A stretch of 64,000 nucleotides of DNA from assembly GCA_902583715.1 (NCBI GenBank), contig CACHXC010000003.1, positions 1 to 64,000 of the forward strand, read 5' to 3'. The notes below the pieces were generated by a model. It worked only from the letters and a program-made list of their open reading frames with translations, did no database searches and was not told the origin of the DNA. A program made the position numbers and the translations under genes. Position 1 is the first letter of the stretch. Every line of letters begins with the position of its first letter. This document shows, piece by piece, positions 35,607-43,627 of the stretch. Source of the stretch: an uncultured SAR116 cluster alpha proteobacterium (lineage in GTDB: Bacteria; Pseudomonadota; Alphaproteobacteria; Puniceispirillales; Puniceispirillaceae).

Positions 35607-36743
35607 ATGAAATATAATACACCAATCTTAACGTCAAAATTGTCACGGCGCCGGGTGCTGGCCTATGGTGCGGCCACGGCATTGTCGACCCCTTTTATCT
35701 CGCGGGCTTGGGCAGCACCGGTTGAGATTAACATGTTGGCTTGGTACGGGCATGGTGAGCCAGATATCGTTGCTGAATTTGAAGCGGCCAATAATGTGAA
35801 ATTCAAGCCAAAATATTATGCTGGTGGTGATAATATGCTGGGTTTGATCGCGCAGTCACCGCCTGGCACATATGATGTGATTTTGTCTGATGGTGAATTT
35901 GTTCAACAGTTGAATGCAGCTGGGTATATCGAAGAACTCAACGCTGCTGATTATCCGTTTGATGACATGCTCTACAAGGATTTCCAACAATTTCCTGGAC
36001 ATTGGAAAGATGGCAAACTTTTTTCGATGATGGTGCGGTTTGGTCATCTTGGCGTCTCCTACAACAAGAATGCGATTTCAGCTGAAGAAGCCATGAGCTA
36101 TTCCTGTTTTTGGAAGCCGGAAGTCAAAGGCAAGGTTGGTCATTTTGACTGGCATTTACCAAGCCTAGGCATGATGAGTCTTTATGATGGCAATGGCGCA
36201 GGCTTGTGGGATCTTAACGACAGCCAGTGGGACAAGGTGCAAAAAACAACCTTATCACTGCGTCCGCAGGTTGGTGGATTCTTTGATTATGGTGGGACCT
36301 TTAACTCACTAAAAAATGGTGAAATGCAGGCTATGTGCGGCATTGGTGACTGGATCACTGGTGTGTTGGAAAAAGACGGCGCACCGGTTGGCTCTGTGGT
36401 GCCAAAAGAGGGTGGCATTCAGTGGACTGAGTCTTATTGTATTGGCAAAGGATCAGAAAAGGCCGATATTGTGAAGAAATTCATCCAATACATGTTGTCG
36501 CCAGAGGGCCAGGTCAAATCAGCCCAAATGGCTGCCTATCCGGGCTTTGCGATTACCAAATCAGGTCGCGCTAAGCTGATTGAGGTTGACCGCAAAGAAG
36601 CAGAACGCACAGGTCAGGTAGATGGCATGGCAAATGATCCGGTCACGCTGGTTAAGGAAGGCCGCATTCATTATCGCAATATTCCGGTTCAGCAAACACT
36701 TGAAGATTGGAACGATTTCTGGTCTGAATATAAAAACGCTTGA
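35607..36743 (+). CDS. Pot-type ABC transporter substrate-binding protein (Tat signal)
   Basis: A 378-residue extracellular binding protein of the spermidine/putrescine (PotD/F) class. The N-terminus has a twin-arginine signal (SRRRVLAYGAATAL, cleavage near ISRAWA at residue 36), so it is exported folded. The mature part begins VEINMLAWYGHGEPDIVAEFE. AGGAGA lies before the ATG. It heads the potB-potC-potA-like operon and is separated from the permease by a strong hairpin. Because the downstream genes handle nucleobases, a nucleobase, ureide or related N-compound may be the ligand rather than polyamine; that is inference. Confidence 0.87.
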   Translation: MKYNTPILTSKLSRRRVLAYGAATALSTPFISRAWAAPVEINMLAWYGHGEPDIVAEFEAANNVKFKPKYYAGGDNMLGLIAQSPPGTYDVILSDGEFVQQLNAAGYIEELNAADYPFDDMLYKDFQQFPGHWKDGKLFSMMVRFGHLGVSYNKNAISAEEAMSYSCFWKPEVKGKVGHFDWHLPSLGMMSLYDGNGAGLWDLNDSQWDKVQKTTLSLRPQVGGFFDYGGTFNSLKNGEMQAMCGIGDWITGVLEKDGAPVGSVVPKEGGIQWTESYCIGKGSEKADIVKKFIQYMLSPEGQVKSAQMAAYPGFAITKSGRAKLIEVDRKEAERTGQVDGMANDPVTLVKEGRIHYRNIPVQQTLEDWNDFWSEYKNA

Positions 36744-36764
36744 TCATCTTTGATCGCTAAAATT

Positions 36765-36788
36765 CAGGACAGGGCTATCCCTGTCCTG
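36765..36788 (+). terminator. Strong hairpin between binding-protein and permease genes
   Basis: A perfect 10-bp inverted repeat (CAGGACAGGG / CCCTGTCCTG) with a CTAT loop, 22 bases after the binding-protein stop and 43 before the permease start. There is no U-tract after it, so it is more likely a mRNA-stabilising or partial-termination hairpin that raises binding-protein yield. Confidence 0.7.
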
Positions 36789-36830
36789 CACAAATTAAAA
36801 AAGTCATCTGCCTCGGGATAACGGAAAATT

Positions 36831-37733
36831 ATGTCCGTCTCCAAACAACCAGCGAAAACGCCGTCATCAGACTCTAAATCGGCGCGGCAACGCCAAAAAT
36901 CAGATCTTTTTCAACAGGTGCTTCGTCTGCCAATTGTTATCTGGCAAAGTCTGTTTTTTATTGCCCCGTTGTTTTTCTTGGTGGCGATGTCGTTCTTTAT
37001 CGTTCGCAACTATCGTATGACCGAAGCGTTTGAGATGAAGAACTGGCTCAAGATGATGAGCCGTGATTATTTCTGGGACAGCTATGGATTGACCATCGGG
37101 CTGGCCACATTAGCCACGCTGGTGGTGATGATTGTGGCTTTCCCAGCCGCCTATACGCTTGCATTTCGGGTGTCGGAAAACACTCGCCGATGGGCTATTT
37201 TTCTGCTGATCATTCCGTTTTTTACAAGCTATCTTGTCCGCATATTTTCTTGGTATGTGATTTTGGCAGAAAGCGGCGTGATCAACGCGATGCTCGGTTA
37301 TATTGGGCTTGGCCCTTATATCATGTTGAACACCAAATTTGGCACCATCGTTGGCTATATGACGCTGACCCTGCCTCTGGTCATTATTTTGCAGACATTT
37401 TCGCTGGCGAATATAGACCGGCGGCTTGTCGAAGCGGCGTATAATCTTGGATGCCGGCCATGGCGCACGATTATCCGCGTGGTTCTACCCTTGGCTAAAA
37501 CTGGGTTTATTATTGCCGCGGTATTTTGTTTCATTTTGTCATTTGGTGATTTTGTTAGCCCCTATTACCTTGGCGGCTCAAAACCGCCAACCTTGCCGAT
37601 TCTGATTGTTGATACGGTCAAATCTGGTCAGCAATGGCCGCGCGCTGCAGTGGTTGCGGTGGTGATGATGGTCACCTTATTCATTGTTGCATTTGGCGGT
37701 ATCGCCGCGGCCTATCGGCGGAGGAACGCATGA
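36831..37733 (+). CDS. ABC transporter permease (PotB-like)
   Basis: A 300-residue inner-membrane permease with a polar 35-residue N-terminus and about six transmembrane helices. The EAA loop that contacts the ATPase reads EAAYNLGCRPWRTIIRVVLPL near residue 205. It overlaps the next permease gene by 4 bases (ATGA). It pairs with the PotC-like protein to form the channel of the Pot-type importer. Confidence 0.9.
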   Translation: MSVSKQPAKTPSSDSKSARQRQKSDLFQQVLRLPIVIWQSLFFIAPLFFLVAMSFFIVRNYRMTEAFEMKNWLKMMSRDYFWDSYGLTIGLATLATLVVMIVAFPAAYTLAFRVSENTRRWAIFLLIIPFFTSYLVRIFSWYVILAESGVINAMLGYIGLGPYIMLNTKFGTIVGYMTLTLPLVIILQTFSLANIDRRLVEAAYNLGCRPWRTIIRVVLPLAKTGFIIAAVFCFILSFGDFVSPYYLGGSKPPTLPILIVDTVKSGQQWPRAAVVAVVMMVTLFIVAFGGIAAAYRRRNA

Positions 37734-38536
37734 ACAGCGATCGTGTGCTGAAATGGTTTTTATATGGCTATTTAGCGCTTGTTTTGGTTTTTATTTTTGC
37801 GCCGATTATTTTCAGTGTCATTTTTTCCTTTAATTCCGATCGGTTTCCGACCATCCCGTTGGGCAGTTTTACGCTCAAATGGTACAAAACTATCTGGCAG
37901 GACCCGGATGTATGGGAAGCGGCAAGAACTAGCCTGATTGTCTCATTTTCAGTTGCATCAATCGCCACGCTCCTTGGGTTTGCGACCGCCTATACAGATT
38001 ACCGTTACCGGTTCAAACTAAAGCCGCTTTATCTGGCGTTGATCTTGTTGCCACCAACAATCCCGCTAATAATTTTGGCGCTGGCGATGCTGGCGTGGTT
38101 TGCCAAAATTGGCCTTGCTGGCAAGGTGATATCAATTATCGTTGCGCATAGTGTCCTGACAGCGCCTTTTGCCATGGCCATTATCCGGCTACGGCTAAGC
38201 CAGATGGATGCAAGCCTTGAGTCGGCGGCATGGAATCTAGGGGCAGATCAGTGGTGTGCGTTAAGACGGGTGATTGTTCCGTTTTGTCGGCCAGCGATTA
38301 TTTCATCATTTTGCCTGACAGCCGCAGTATCATTCGATGAATTTGCAATTGCCTGGTTCATATCTGGGTTGAATAAAACCATCCCAGTGATCATTCTTGA
38401 AATTGTAACAGGCAATATAGATCCACAGGTGAATGCAATTGGCAGTTTTGTATTTCTAACTTCGATAACACTGGTTGTGATTGCACAGGTCGTTTTGATG
38501 ACCAGAGATAAAAAAGAAAAGGTACATCATGGCTGA
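37730..38536 (+). CDS. ABC transporter permease (PotC-like)
   Basis: A 268-residue permease with about six transmembrane helices. The EAA loop is SAAWNLGADQWCALRRVIVP near residue 165. The ATG at 37730 lies just after GGAGGA and overlaps the PotB-like stop. A longer frame reaching 96 bases into potB is not the start. It overlaps the ATPase gene by 8 bases. Confidence 0.9.
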   Translation: MNSDRVLKWFLYGYLALVLVFIFAPIIFSVIFSFNSDRFPTIPLGSFTLKWYKTIWQDPDVWEAARTSLIVSFSVASIATLLGFATAYTDYRYRFKLKPLYLALILLPPTIPLIILALAMLAWFAKIGLAGKVISIIVAHSVLTAPFAMAIIRLRLSQMDASLESAAWNLGADQWCALRRVIVPFCRPAIISSFCLTAAVSFDEFAIAWFISGLNKTIPVIILEIVTGNIDPQVNAIGSFVFLTSITLVVIAQVVLMTRDKKEKVHHG

Positions 38537-39617
38537 TGCGTTGGTAGAATTTGACTCGGTGGTAAAGCGGTTCGGTGATTTCACCGCGGTGGAAACCATG
38601 AACTTTACCATTGATGAGGGTGAGTTCATTGCCATTATGGGGCCATCAGGTTGTGGCAAGACAACAACCTTGCGGATGCTTGCAGGGCTTGAAGCTCCAT
38701 CTGAAGGTGAAATCCGTATGCAAGGCCGCGTGATGAATAATGTGCCGCCACATGAGCGTGATACCCCTATGGTGTGGCAGTCATTGGCTCTGTTTCCCTT
38801 CTTAAACGCACGTGAAAATGTTGAGTTTGGACTTGAAATGCGGGGTGTTGATGTCGCAATCCGCAAAAAGAAAGCGCTTGAATGGCTTGACCGTTTGGAA
38901 ATTGGTGAATTTGCTGAGCGTGATATCAACAGCCTGTCAGGCGGACAAAAACAACGTGTTGCGCTTGCGCGCTCGCTGGTGACTGAACCGAAAATACTGC
39001 TTCTTGATGAACCGCTATCGGCACTTGATGCCAATCTTGTTATTCGTATGCAGTCAATGTTAACCCGGCTTCAGCGCGAGTTGGGAATCACATTTGTTTA
39101 TGTCACGCATTCTCAGTCTGAGGCCTTTGCTATGGCGGATCGGGTGGTGATCATGTCACGTGGTCATATTGCTCAGATTGGCATGCCAAAAGATATTTAT
39201 CGTGCGCCTGAGAATAGATTTGTGGCTGAATTTGTTGGCCGCAATAACATTATAAGTGGCACCGTCACATCAACTAGTAGCAAGGTGGTAACGATTGATG
39301 GAAACCTTGGTCAGTTCGAGGTGGCTCTTGCGGGTGATCACCAGCCGATTGTTGGTGATGTGGCCAGTTTTGTGATTGCCGCTGATCTCGTCCACTTGTC
39401 AACGACCAAGCCAAAAGCCACCAATAATATTGAGTGTTCGCTGATTTCTGAGGAGTTCATTGGCTCGGTGGTAACGTTGTTTCTCGAAACCCCGGACGGC
39501 AGTGAATTCAAAGTACAAATTCAAGAACGTGAGCTGTCTGATATGGATTTGAAACATATGGGCAGGGTGTTTGTGAGTTGGGAGTCAGATCGGGCGCATT
39601 TTCTTGGTGCAGGATAA
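38529..39617 (+). CDS. ABC transporter ATP-binding protein (PotA-like)
   Basis: A 362-residue ATPase. The Walker A GPSGCGKTT lies near residue 38, the signature LSGGQKQR near 137 and the Walker B ILLLDEP near 157 with the D-loop SALD. A switch His is in VTHSQ. The C-terminal 120 residues form the TOBE-type regulatory domain of the spermidine/putrescine and maltose subfamilies. It energises the Pot-type importer. The deacetylase gene follows, 16 bases after its stop. Confidence 0.93.
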   Translation: MADALVEFDSVVKRFGDFTAVETMNFTIDEGEFIAIMGPSGCGKTTTLRMLAGLEAPSEGEIRMQGRVMNNVPPHERDTPMVWQSLALFPFLNARENVEFGLEMRGVDVAIRKKKALEWLDRLEIGEFAERDINSLSGGQKQRVALARSLVTEPKILLLDEPLSALDANLVIRMQSMLTRLQRELGITFVYVTHSQSEAFAMADRVVIMSRGHIAQIGMPKDIYRAPENRFVAEFVGRNNIISGTVTSTSSKVVTIDGNLGQFEVALAGDHQPIVGDVASFVIAADLVHLSTTKPKATNNIECSLISEEFIGSVVTLFLETPDGSEFKVQIQERELSDMDLKHMGRVFVSWESDRAHFLGAG

Positions 39618-39633
39618 ACATAGAGGAAAAGAC

Positions 39634-40515
39634 ATGATCAGTAATCCCATTCCGTGGCCAAACGGTGCGCGCTGTGCTTGCGTAATTTCTTTTGACATGG
39701 ACGCAGACAGTCTCATTCATATTGCGCGTCCTGACGGCTCTCATGACAGATTGTATCCGATAAGCATGGGACGATATGGTCCTCAAGTTGCAGTGCCGCG
39801 TATTTTGGATACATATCGCCGACTTGGTATCAAGCAGTCGTTTTTCATCCCGGGCTGGTGTATTGAAACCTACCCGGATGCGATTGAGGCAATTTTGGCT
39901 GGCGGGCATGAAATTGGTCATCATGGCTATTTGCATGAAGACCCGATTGACTCGCCAGATCAACGTCGCTGGTTTGAGAAAGCGCTTGAGGCACACCGCA
40001 AATATTGTGGTGGGAACCCAGCCGGCTATCGCGCACCAGTGTATAATATCAATCAAGAAGTGGTAGACCTATTGATTGAACATGGGTTTCGTTATGACTC
40101 ATCAATGATGGCTGATGATATCCCGTATAGTTTGGAAACAGTGCATGGTAAATTATGGGAAATGCCGGTTCATTGGGGCACTGATGATTGGCCACCTTTC
40201 GCGCATTATGCCGAGATAGGCTACATGATGCCTGTGAAGGCACCATCAACAGGGCTGGCTTCATTCTGGGAAGAATTTGACGCGGCCTATGAGGCTGGTG
40301 GGTTTTTCATGCTGATCGTCCACCCTTTTCTAACTGGCCGGCTGGCCCGTTGGAGACAGGTTGAGGCGTGGCTAGAAGACACGTTGAATACAAAGGATGT
40401 TTGGTTTGCAAGACTTGATCAAATTGCTGATCATATGGACAATGTCGTGTCGTCGGGTGCTTATAAACCACGCTGTGAAAAATTGCCTTATTACACCGCA
40501 CCGGTGGGGCAATAA
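39634..40515 (+). CDS. Polysaccharide deacetylase-family protein (PuuE-like)
   Basis: A 293-residue carbohydrate esterase 4-type NodB-fold protein. The FDMDAD segment (near residue 21) and HEIGHHGYLHE (near 92) supply the usual Asp and His metal ligands; YRAPVYNIN is the following catalytic region. No signal peptide is seen. Cytoplasmic members of this branch include PuuE, a cofactor-independent allantoinase. Position between a Pot-type transporter and a cytosine deaminase/DUF1989 pair favours a ring-opening amidohydrolase role over chitin or peptidoglycan deacetylation. The ATG at 39634 follows AGAGGAAAA. Confidence 0.78.
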   Translation: MISNPIPWPNGARCACVISFDMDADSLIHIARPDGSHDRLYPISMGRYGPQVAVPRILDTYRRLGIKQSFFIPGWCIETYPDAIEAILAGGHEIGHHGYLHEDPIDSPDQRRWFEKALEAHRKYCGGNPAGYRAPVYNINQEVVDLLIEHGFRYDSSMMADDIPYSLETVHGKLWEMPVHWGTDDWPPFAHYAEIGYMMPVKAPSTGLASFWEEFDAAYEAGGFFMLIVHPFLTGRLARWRQVEAWLEDTLNTKDVWFARLDQIADHMDNVVSSGAYKPRCEKLPYYTAPVGQ

Positions 40516-40533
40516 AAATAAAGGGAAAGTGTC

Positions 40534-40983
40534 ATGCTGACGGAAGTTGATAAACAGCTAATGAAGATTGCCTTTGATGAGGCGAAGTCTGGATTTGACT
40601 CTGGTGGCTGTCCTATTGGGTCGGTTCTTGCCCGCGGTGGAAGGGAGCTTTCCCGCGGTCACAACCAACGGGTTCAGCAGGGCGATCCGATTGCGCATGG
40701 CGAGATGGATGCGTTGCGCAAGGCTGGGCGGCAAAAAACCTATCGTGACACAGTGCTCTACACAACCTTGAGCCCATGTATGATGTGCAGTGGCACTATC
40801 GTTCAGTTTGGCATCCCCCGCGTTGTAATTGGTGAGAATAAGACCTTTGGTGGCAATGAGGCGTTTTTGCGTGAACATGGCGTTGAGGTGGTTATCGCTG
40901 ATGATCCTGCTTGTATCGCGTTGATGGAGCGCTTCATCCGGGAGAAGCCAGACCTCTGGGCTGAAGACATCGCTGAGGAGTGA
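40534..40983 (+). CDS. Cytosine deaminase-like protein, yeast Fcy1 type
   Basis: A 149-residue zinc deaminase of the CDA fold with H55-G-E57 (zinc His and catalytic Glu) and P81-C-M-M-C85 (zinc Cys pair). The stretch after it (GIPRVVIGENKTFGG) and the C-terminus (MERFIREKPDLWAEDI) resemble, from memory, fungal cytosine deaminase Fcy1, which closes its active site with a C-terminal segment ending in a Trp-x-Glu-Asp-Ile. Bacterial CodA is an unrelated TIM-barrel enzyme. Making uracil from cytosine would feed the URC genes downstream. Guanine deaminase is the main alternative. Confidence 0.8.
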   Translation: MLTEVDKQLMKIAFDEAKSGFDSGGCPIGSVLARGGRELSRGHNQRVQQGDPIAHGEMDALRKAGRQKTYRDTVLYTTLSPCMMCSGTIVQFGIPRVVIGENKTFGGNEAFLREHGVEVVIADDPACIALMERFIREKPDLWAEDIAEE

Positions 40984-40986
40984 AAC

Positions 40987-41673
40987 ATGACGCCGTTTGT
41001 TTATGAGCCAGCTGTATATGACGGCACCAATGCTAGCCTGACAAGCGCTGTATCCTCTGATGGTTGGCCTGAAATAGGTAAGCGTTATCGCATTCCACCT
41101 CGCTGTGGTGTAGCTGTCAGGTTGCATGAGGGACAGTTTTTGTCTGTGGAAAACACCCATGGGACGCAGGTTTGTGATTTTTGGGCCTATTTGGCTGCAG
41201 ATATGGGGCAGTTTCTCTCAATGTCGCATTGCCGAACTCGGTTGCAGTCGGTTTCGCCAAAAATTGGTGATGTCCTTGTCACGAACCTGCGGCAGCCACT
41301 TTTGGAAATCATAAACGATACATCTCCCGGTGTGCATGATACCGTGATGTCTTGTTGTGACTGGCCGCGATATCAGCTCCTGGGTTGCACCGATTATCAT
41401 GATAATTGTGCGGATAATCTGCGTATGGCATTGGCGGCCATTGGCTTGTCGGCACCTTTAGTGCCTGACCCTTTCAACCTGTGGATGAATATTCCTATCA
41501 CACAGGATGGTGCTACTTCTTTCCAGTCAACCGTATCATCAGCCGGTGACAGATTTGATATGCGGGCACTGGCAGATTGTATTGCGGTCATGTCGGCTTG
41601 CCCGCAAGATAAAAACCCGATTAATGGTGAAGATGCAATGCCCTCTGAGCTTCACTTCAGTGTCGGGACGTAA
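40987..41673 (+). CDS. DUF1989 / urea carboxylase-associated family protein
   Basis: A 228-residue protein of the DUF1989 family. GVAVRLHEGQFLSVENTHGTQVCDFWA (near residue 40-65) and the later CDWPRYQLLGCTDYHDNCADNL segment contain the conserved Cys/His/Asp residues. Members are found next to urea carboxylase genes, and their precise reaction is not settled. The start follows GAGGAG. It lies between the cytosine deaminase and the RutR-like regulator. Because the URC route is known to release urea, its presence here is biologically sensible. Confidence 0.82.
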   Translation: MTPFVYEPAVYDGTNASLTSAVSSDGWPEIGKRYRIPPRCGVAVRLHEGQFLSVENTHGTQVCDFWAYLAADMGQFLSMSHCRTRLQSVSPKIGDVLVTNLRQPLLEIINDTSPGVHDTVMSCCDWPRYQLLGCTDYHDNCADNLRMALAAIGLSAPLVPDPFNLWMNIPITQDGATSFQSTVSSAGDRFDMRALADCIAVMSACPQDKNPINGEDAMPSELHFSVGT

Positions 41674-41680
41674 CTGAGAG

Positions 41681-42313
41681 TTGCAGGGTTCCCCAGAAAT
41701 AAGCCGCAGCAAGATCCAAATCAAAAAAAGGGCTTTGATACTCAATGCTGCCGAGCGTGTTTTTGCACGTCATGGCTTTGCTGGCTCTCGTTTGATAGAG
41801 ATTTCAAAGGAGGCTGGGCTTCCAAAATCTAACATTCTTTATTATTTCAAAAGTAAAGAGGATATATACAGTTCCTTGTGCCAAGACATTTTAGAGAATT
41901 GGCTGGGAGCGATTGGTGATATCTCTGAAAATAGTGAGCCAAGTGATGCGCTGAAGAAATACATTGTGGCAAAAATGGAGCTTTCAAAGAAGCGGCCTTT
42001 CGCCTCAAAAGTGTTTGCTATGGAAATAATTTCTGGTGCACCAGTTATCGGAGATTATTTGGCTACTGAGCTGAGGTCATGGGTTGACAATCAGGCCAAG
42101 ATCTTCAGAGCTTGGCAGGAACGTGGTCACATTATAGATGTCTCACCATATCATGTTTTCTTTGTGATTTGGGCAGTCACTCAAACATATGCTGACTTTG
42201 AAACCCAAATTAAACTTGTTCTTGGGGATGGGCATTTAGGCTCTCGCGAATATGATAGGGCGGTAAAAGCTGTAACTGAGATAATTTTAAATGGGCTTAC
42301 CCCGCGTAAATGA
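41681..42313 (+). CDS. TetR-family regulator, RutR-like (TTG start)
   Basis: A 210-residue TetR-family repressor. The N-terminal helix-turn-helix (residues about 16-62) includes AERVFARHGFAGSRLIEISKEAGLPKSNILYYFKSKED. The C-terminal domain resembles the YcdC/RutR ligand domain, with ELSKKRPFASKVFAMEII and WAVTQTYADFETQI. RutR binds uracil or thymine and controls pyrimidine use. No ATG precedes the HTH, so a TTG 8 bases after the DUF1989 stop is taken as start. A perfect RutR-type operator lies 5 bases after its stop codon. Confidence 0.82.
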   Translation: MQGSPEISRSKIQIKKRALILNAAERVFARHGFAGSRLIEISKEAGLPKSNILYYFKSKEDIYSSLCQDILENWLGAIGDISENSEPSDALKKYIVAKMELSKKRPFASKVFAMEIISGAPVIGDYLATELRSWVDNQAKIFRAWQERGHIIDVSPYHVFFVIWAVTQTYADFETQIKLVLGDGHLGSREYDRAVKAVTEIILNGLTPRK

Positions 42314-42317
42314 AAAG

Positions 42318-42333
42318 TTGACCAAATGGTCAA
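42318..42333. promoter_or_regulatory. RutR-type operator palindrome
   Basis: The sequence TTGACCAAATGGTCAA is a perfect match to the RutR operator consensus TTGACCA-NN-TGGTCAA known from E. coli. It sits between the RutR-like gene and the urc1-like gene and overlaps the -35 element of the candidate URC promoter, a layout suited to repression relieved by uracil. Confidence 0.85.
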
Positions 42334-42347
42334 TTTTGCGTTAGCAT
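42318..42347 (+). promoter_or_regulatory. Candidate promoter of the URC operon
   Basis: TTGACC (42318-42323) can serve as -35 and TAGCAT (42342-42347, 18-base spacing) or TTAGCA (17-base spacing) as -10, some 33 bases before the urc1 start. The -35 is embedded in the RutR-type palindrome. Confidence 0.5.
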
Positions 42348-42379
42348 TCTCAAATTCTCTTTACGTTCAAGGTTTATAA

Positions 42380-43627
42380 ATGTCTTCCTCGGGTCACATT
42401 GTACTTACATCTCATTCGAGACCAGGCTCTAATCATTTTTCACCCATTCATTGGGGAGCTGAAGACGCACGTGTCAGAGGTCCAATTATAGCGAGTGTAT
42501 CTACTCCGTCGCATCGTAATGTTATTGGCACACACTCAGGTAGTTACTCAGTTTATAGAGCTATTTCTGTTGCAGCAGGTCATCTCGACCCCTCTCATGT
42601 GCCGGATTTAACTAATACATCACCAGTGGCTGAAATTGGACCTCATAAGCAATGGTTTGATGCAAAAAAAATTGTCTCCTTCGATCCATGGGGTCACTTA
42701 GTGGTTGATGAATTTCAGGATCATCTCAAAGAAGGTTTTGACATCCGTCCAACCATTGCAATCACGCAAGCTAGGTTAAAGTTGATGGAAATGAAGGAGG
42801 CCATTGCGCAAGGTCGGCTAGAGCCAGACGGTGGTGTTTTGCTTGAAAACGGTGATGTGAATGTCACAAAAATTGCCATAGACCCGGTCTGGCATATCCC
42901 TGGATTAGCAGAGCGTTTTGGGGTAGATGAGCACGCGTTTCGTAGGGCTATTTTTGAACAAATGGGGGGTATGTACCCTGAACTTGTTACGCGCTCTGAT
43001 TTAGAGGTCTTTCTGCCACCAATAGGAGGCATAACCGCCTATGTTTTTGGTAATCCAGATAACTTAAGCAACCCAAAAGTGAAGCTAGCATGTAGGGTTC
43101 ATGACGAATGTAATGGTTCTGATGTGTTTGGTTCGGACATTTGCACATGCCGACCTTATTTAACTCACGGGATTGAGATCTGCATAGAAATGGCACAGCA
43201 AGGCGGCAATGGTCTTGTAGTTTACAACAGAAAAGAAGGGCGCGCGCTTGGCGAAGTGACTAAGTTCCTAGTTTATAACGCGCGCAAACGTCAAAAAGGT
43301 GGAGATTCAGCCGCTAAATATTTTGAGCGAACTGAGTGCGTTGCCGGAGTCCAGGATGCGAGGTTTCAAGAATTAATGCCGGACATTTTTCATTGGCTAG
43401 GCGTAACTCGGATAGACCGCTTCGCTTCTATGAGTGATATGAAACATGACTCTATAGTGAGCCAGGGTATTCAGATCAAAGAACGCATCGATATTCCAGA
43501 TGAGCTAATACCAGAAGACGCTCACGTGGAAATGGAAGCAAAAAAAGCTGCTGGGTATTTCACAAGCAAAACACCAAAATCTGAAGAAAATCTTGACTCA
43601 GTTGTTGGGCGGAAAATTAAAGAATGA
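42380..43627 (+). CDS. GTP cyclohydrolase II-like protein, Urc1 family (uracil catabolism)
   Basis: A 415-residue GTP cyclohydrolase II homologue of the Urc1 type. The zinc site is intact as C244-x10-C255-x-C257, followed by the YNRKEGRALGEVTK segment. The protein is twice the length of riboflavin-pathway RibA because of a long N-terminal extension that resembles the Urc1 protein of the yeast URC route, where it acts on a uracil-derived nucleotide. Downstream urc4 (4-base ATGA overlap) and uracil phosphoribosyltransferase complete the bacterial URC core, which supports this over RibA. The extension begins SSSGHIVLTSHSR. Confidence 0.86.
   Translation: MSSSGHIVLTSHSRPGSNHFSPIHWGAEDARVRGPIIASVSTPSHRNVIGTHSGSYSVYRAISVAAGHLDPSHVPDLTNTSPVAEIGPHKQWFDAKKIVSFDPWGHLVVDEFQDHLKEGFDIRPTIAITQARLKLMEMKEAIAQGRLEPDGGVLLENGDVNVTKIAIDPVWHIPGLAERFGVDEHAFRRAIFEQMGGMYPELVTRSDLEVFLPPIGGITAYVFGNPDNLSNPKVKLACRVHDECNGSDVFGSDICTCRPYLTHGIEICIEMAQQGGNGLVVYNRKEGRALGEVTKFLVYNARKRQKGGDSAAKYFERTECVAGVQDARFQELMPDIFHWLGVTRIDRFASMSDMKHDSIVSQGIQIKERIDIPDELIPEDAHVEMEAKKAAGYFTSKTPKSEENLDSVVGRKIKE

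Noticed and set aside
42380-43627. Annotation as riboflavin-pathway GTP cyclohydrolase II (RibA)
   Set aside because: The long N-terminal extension and the adjacent urc4 and upp genes fit Urc1, and no other riboflavin genes are present.
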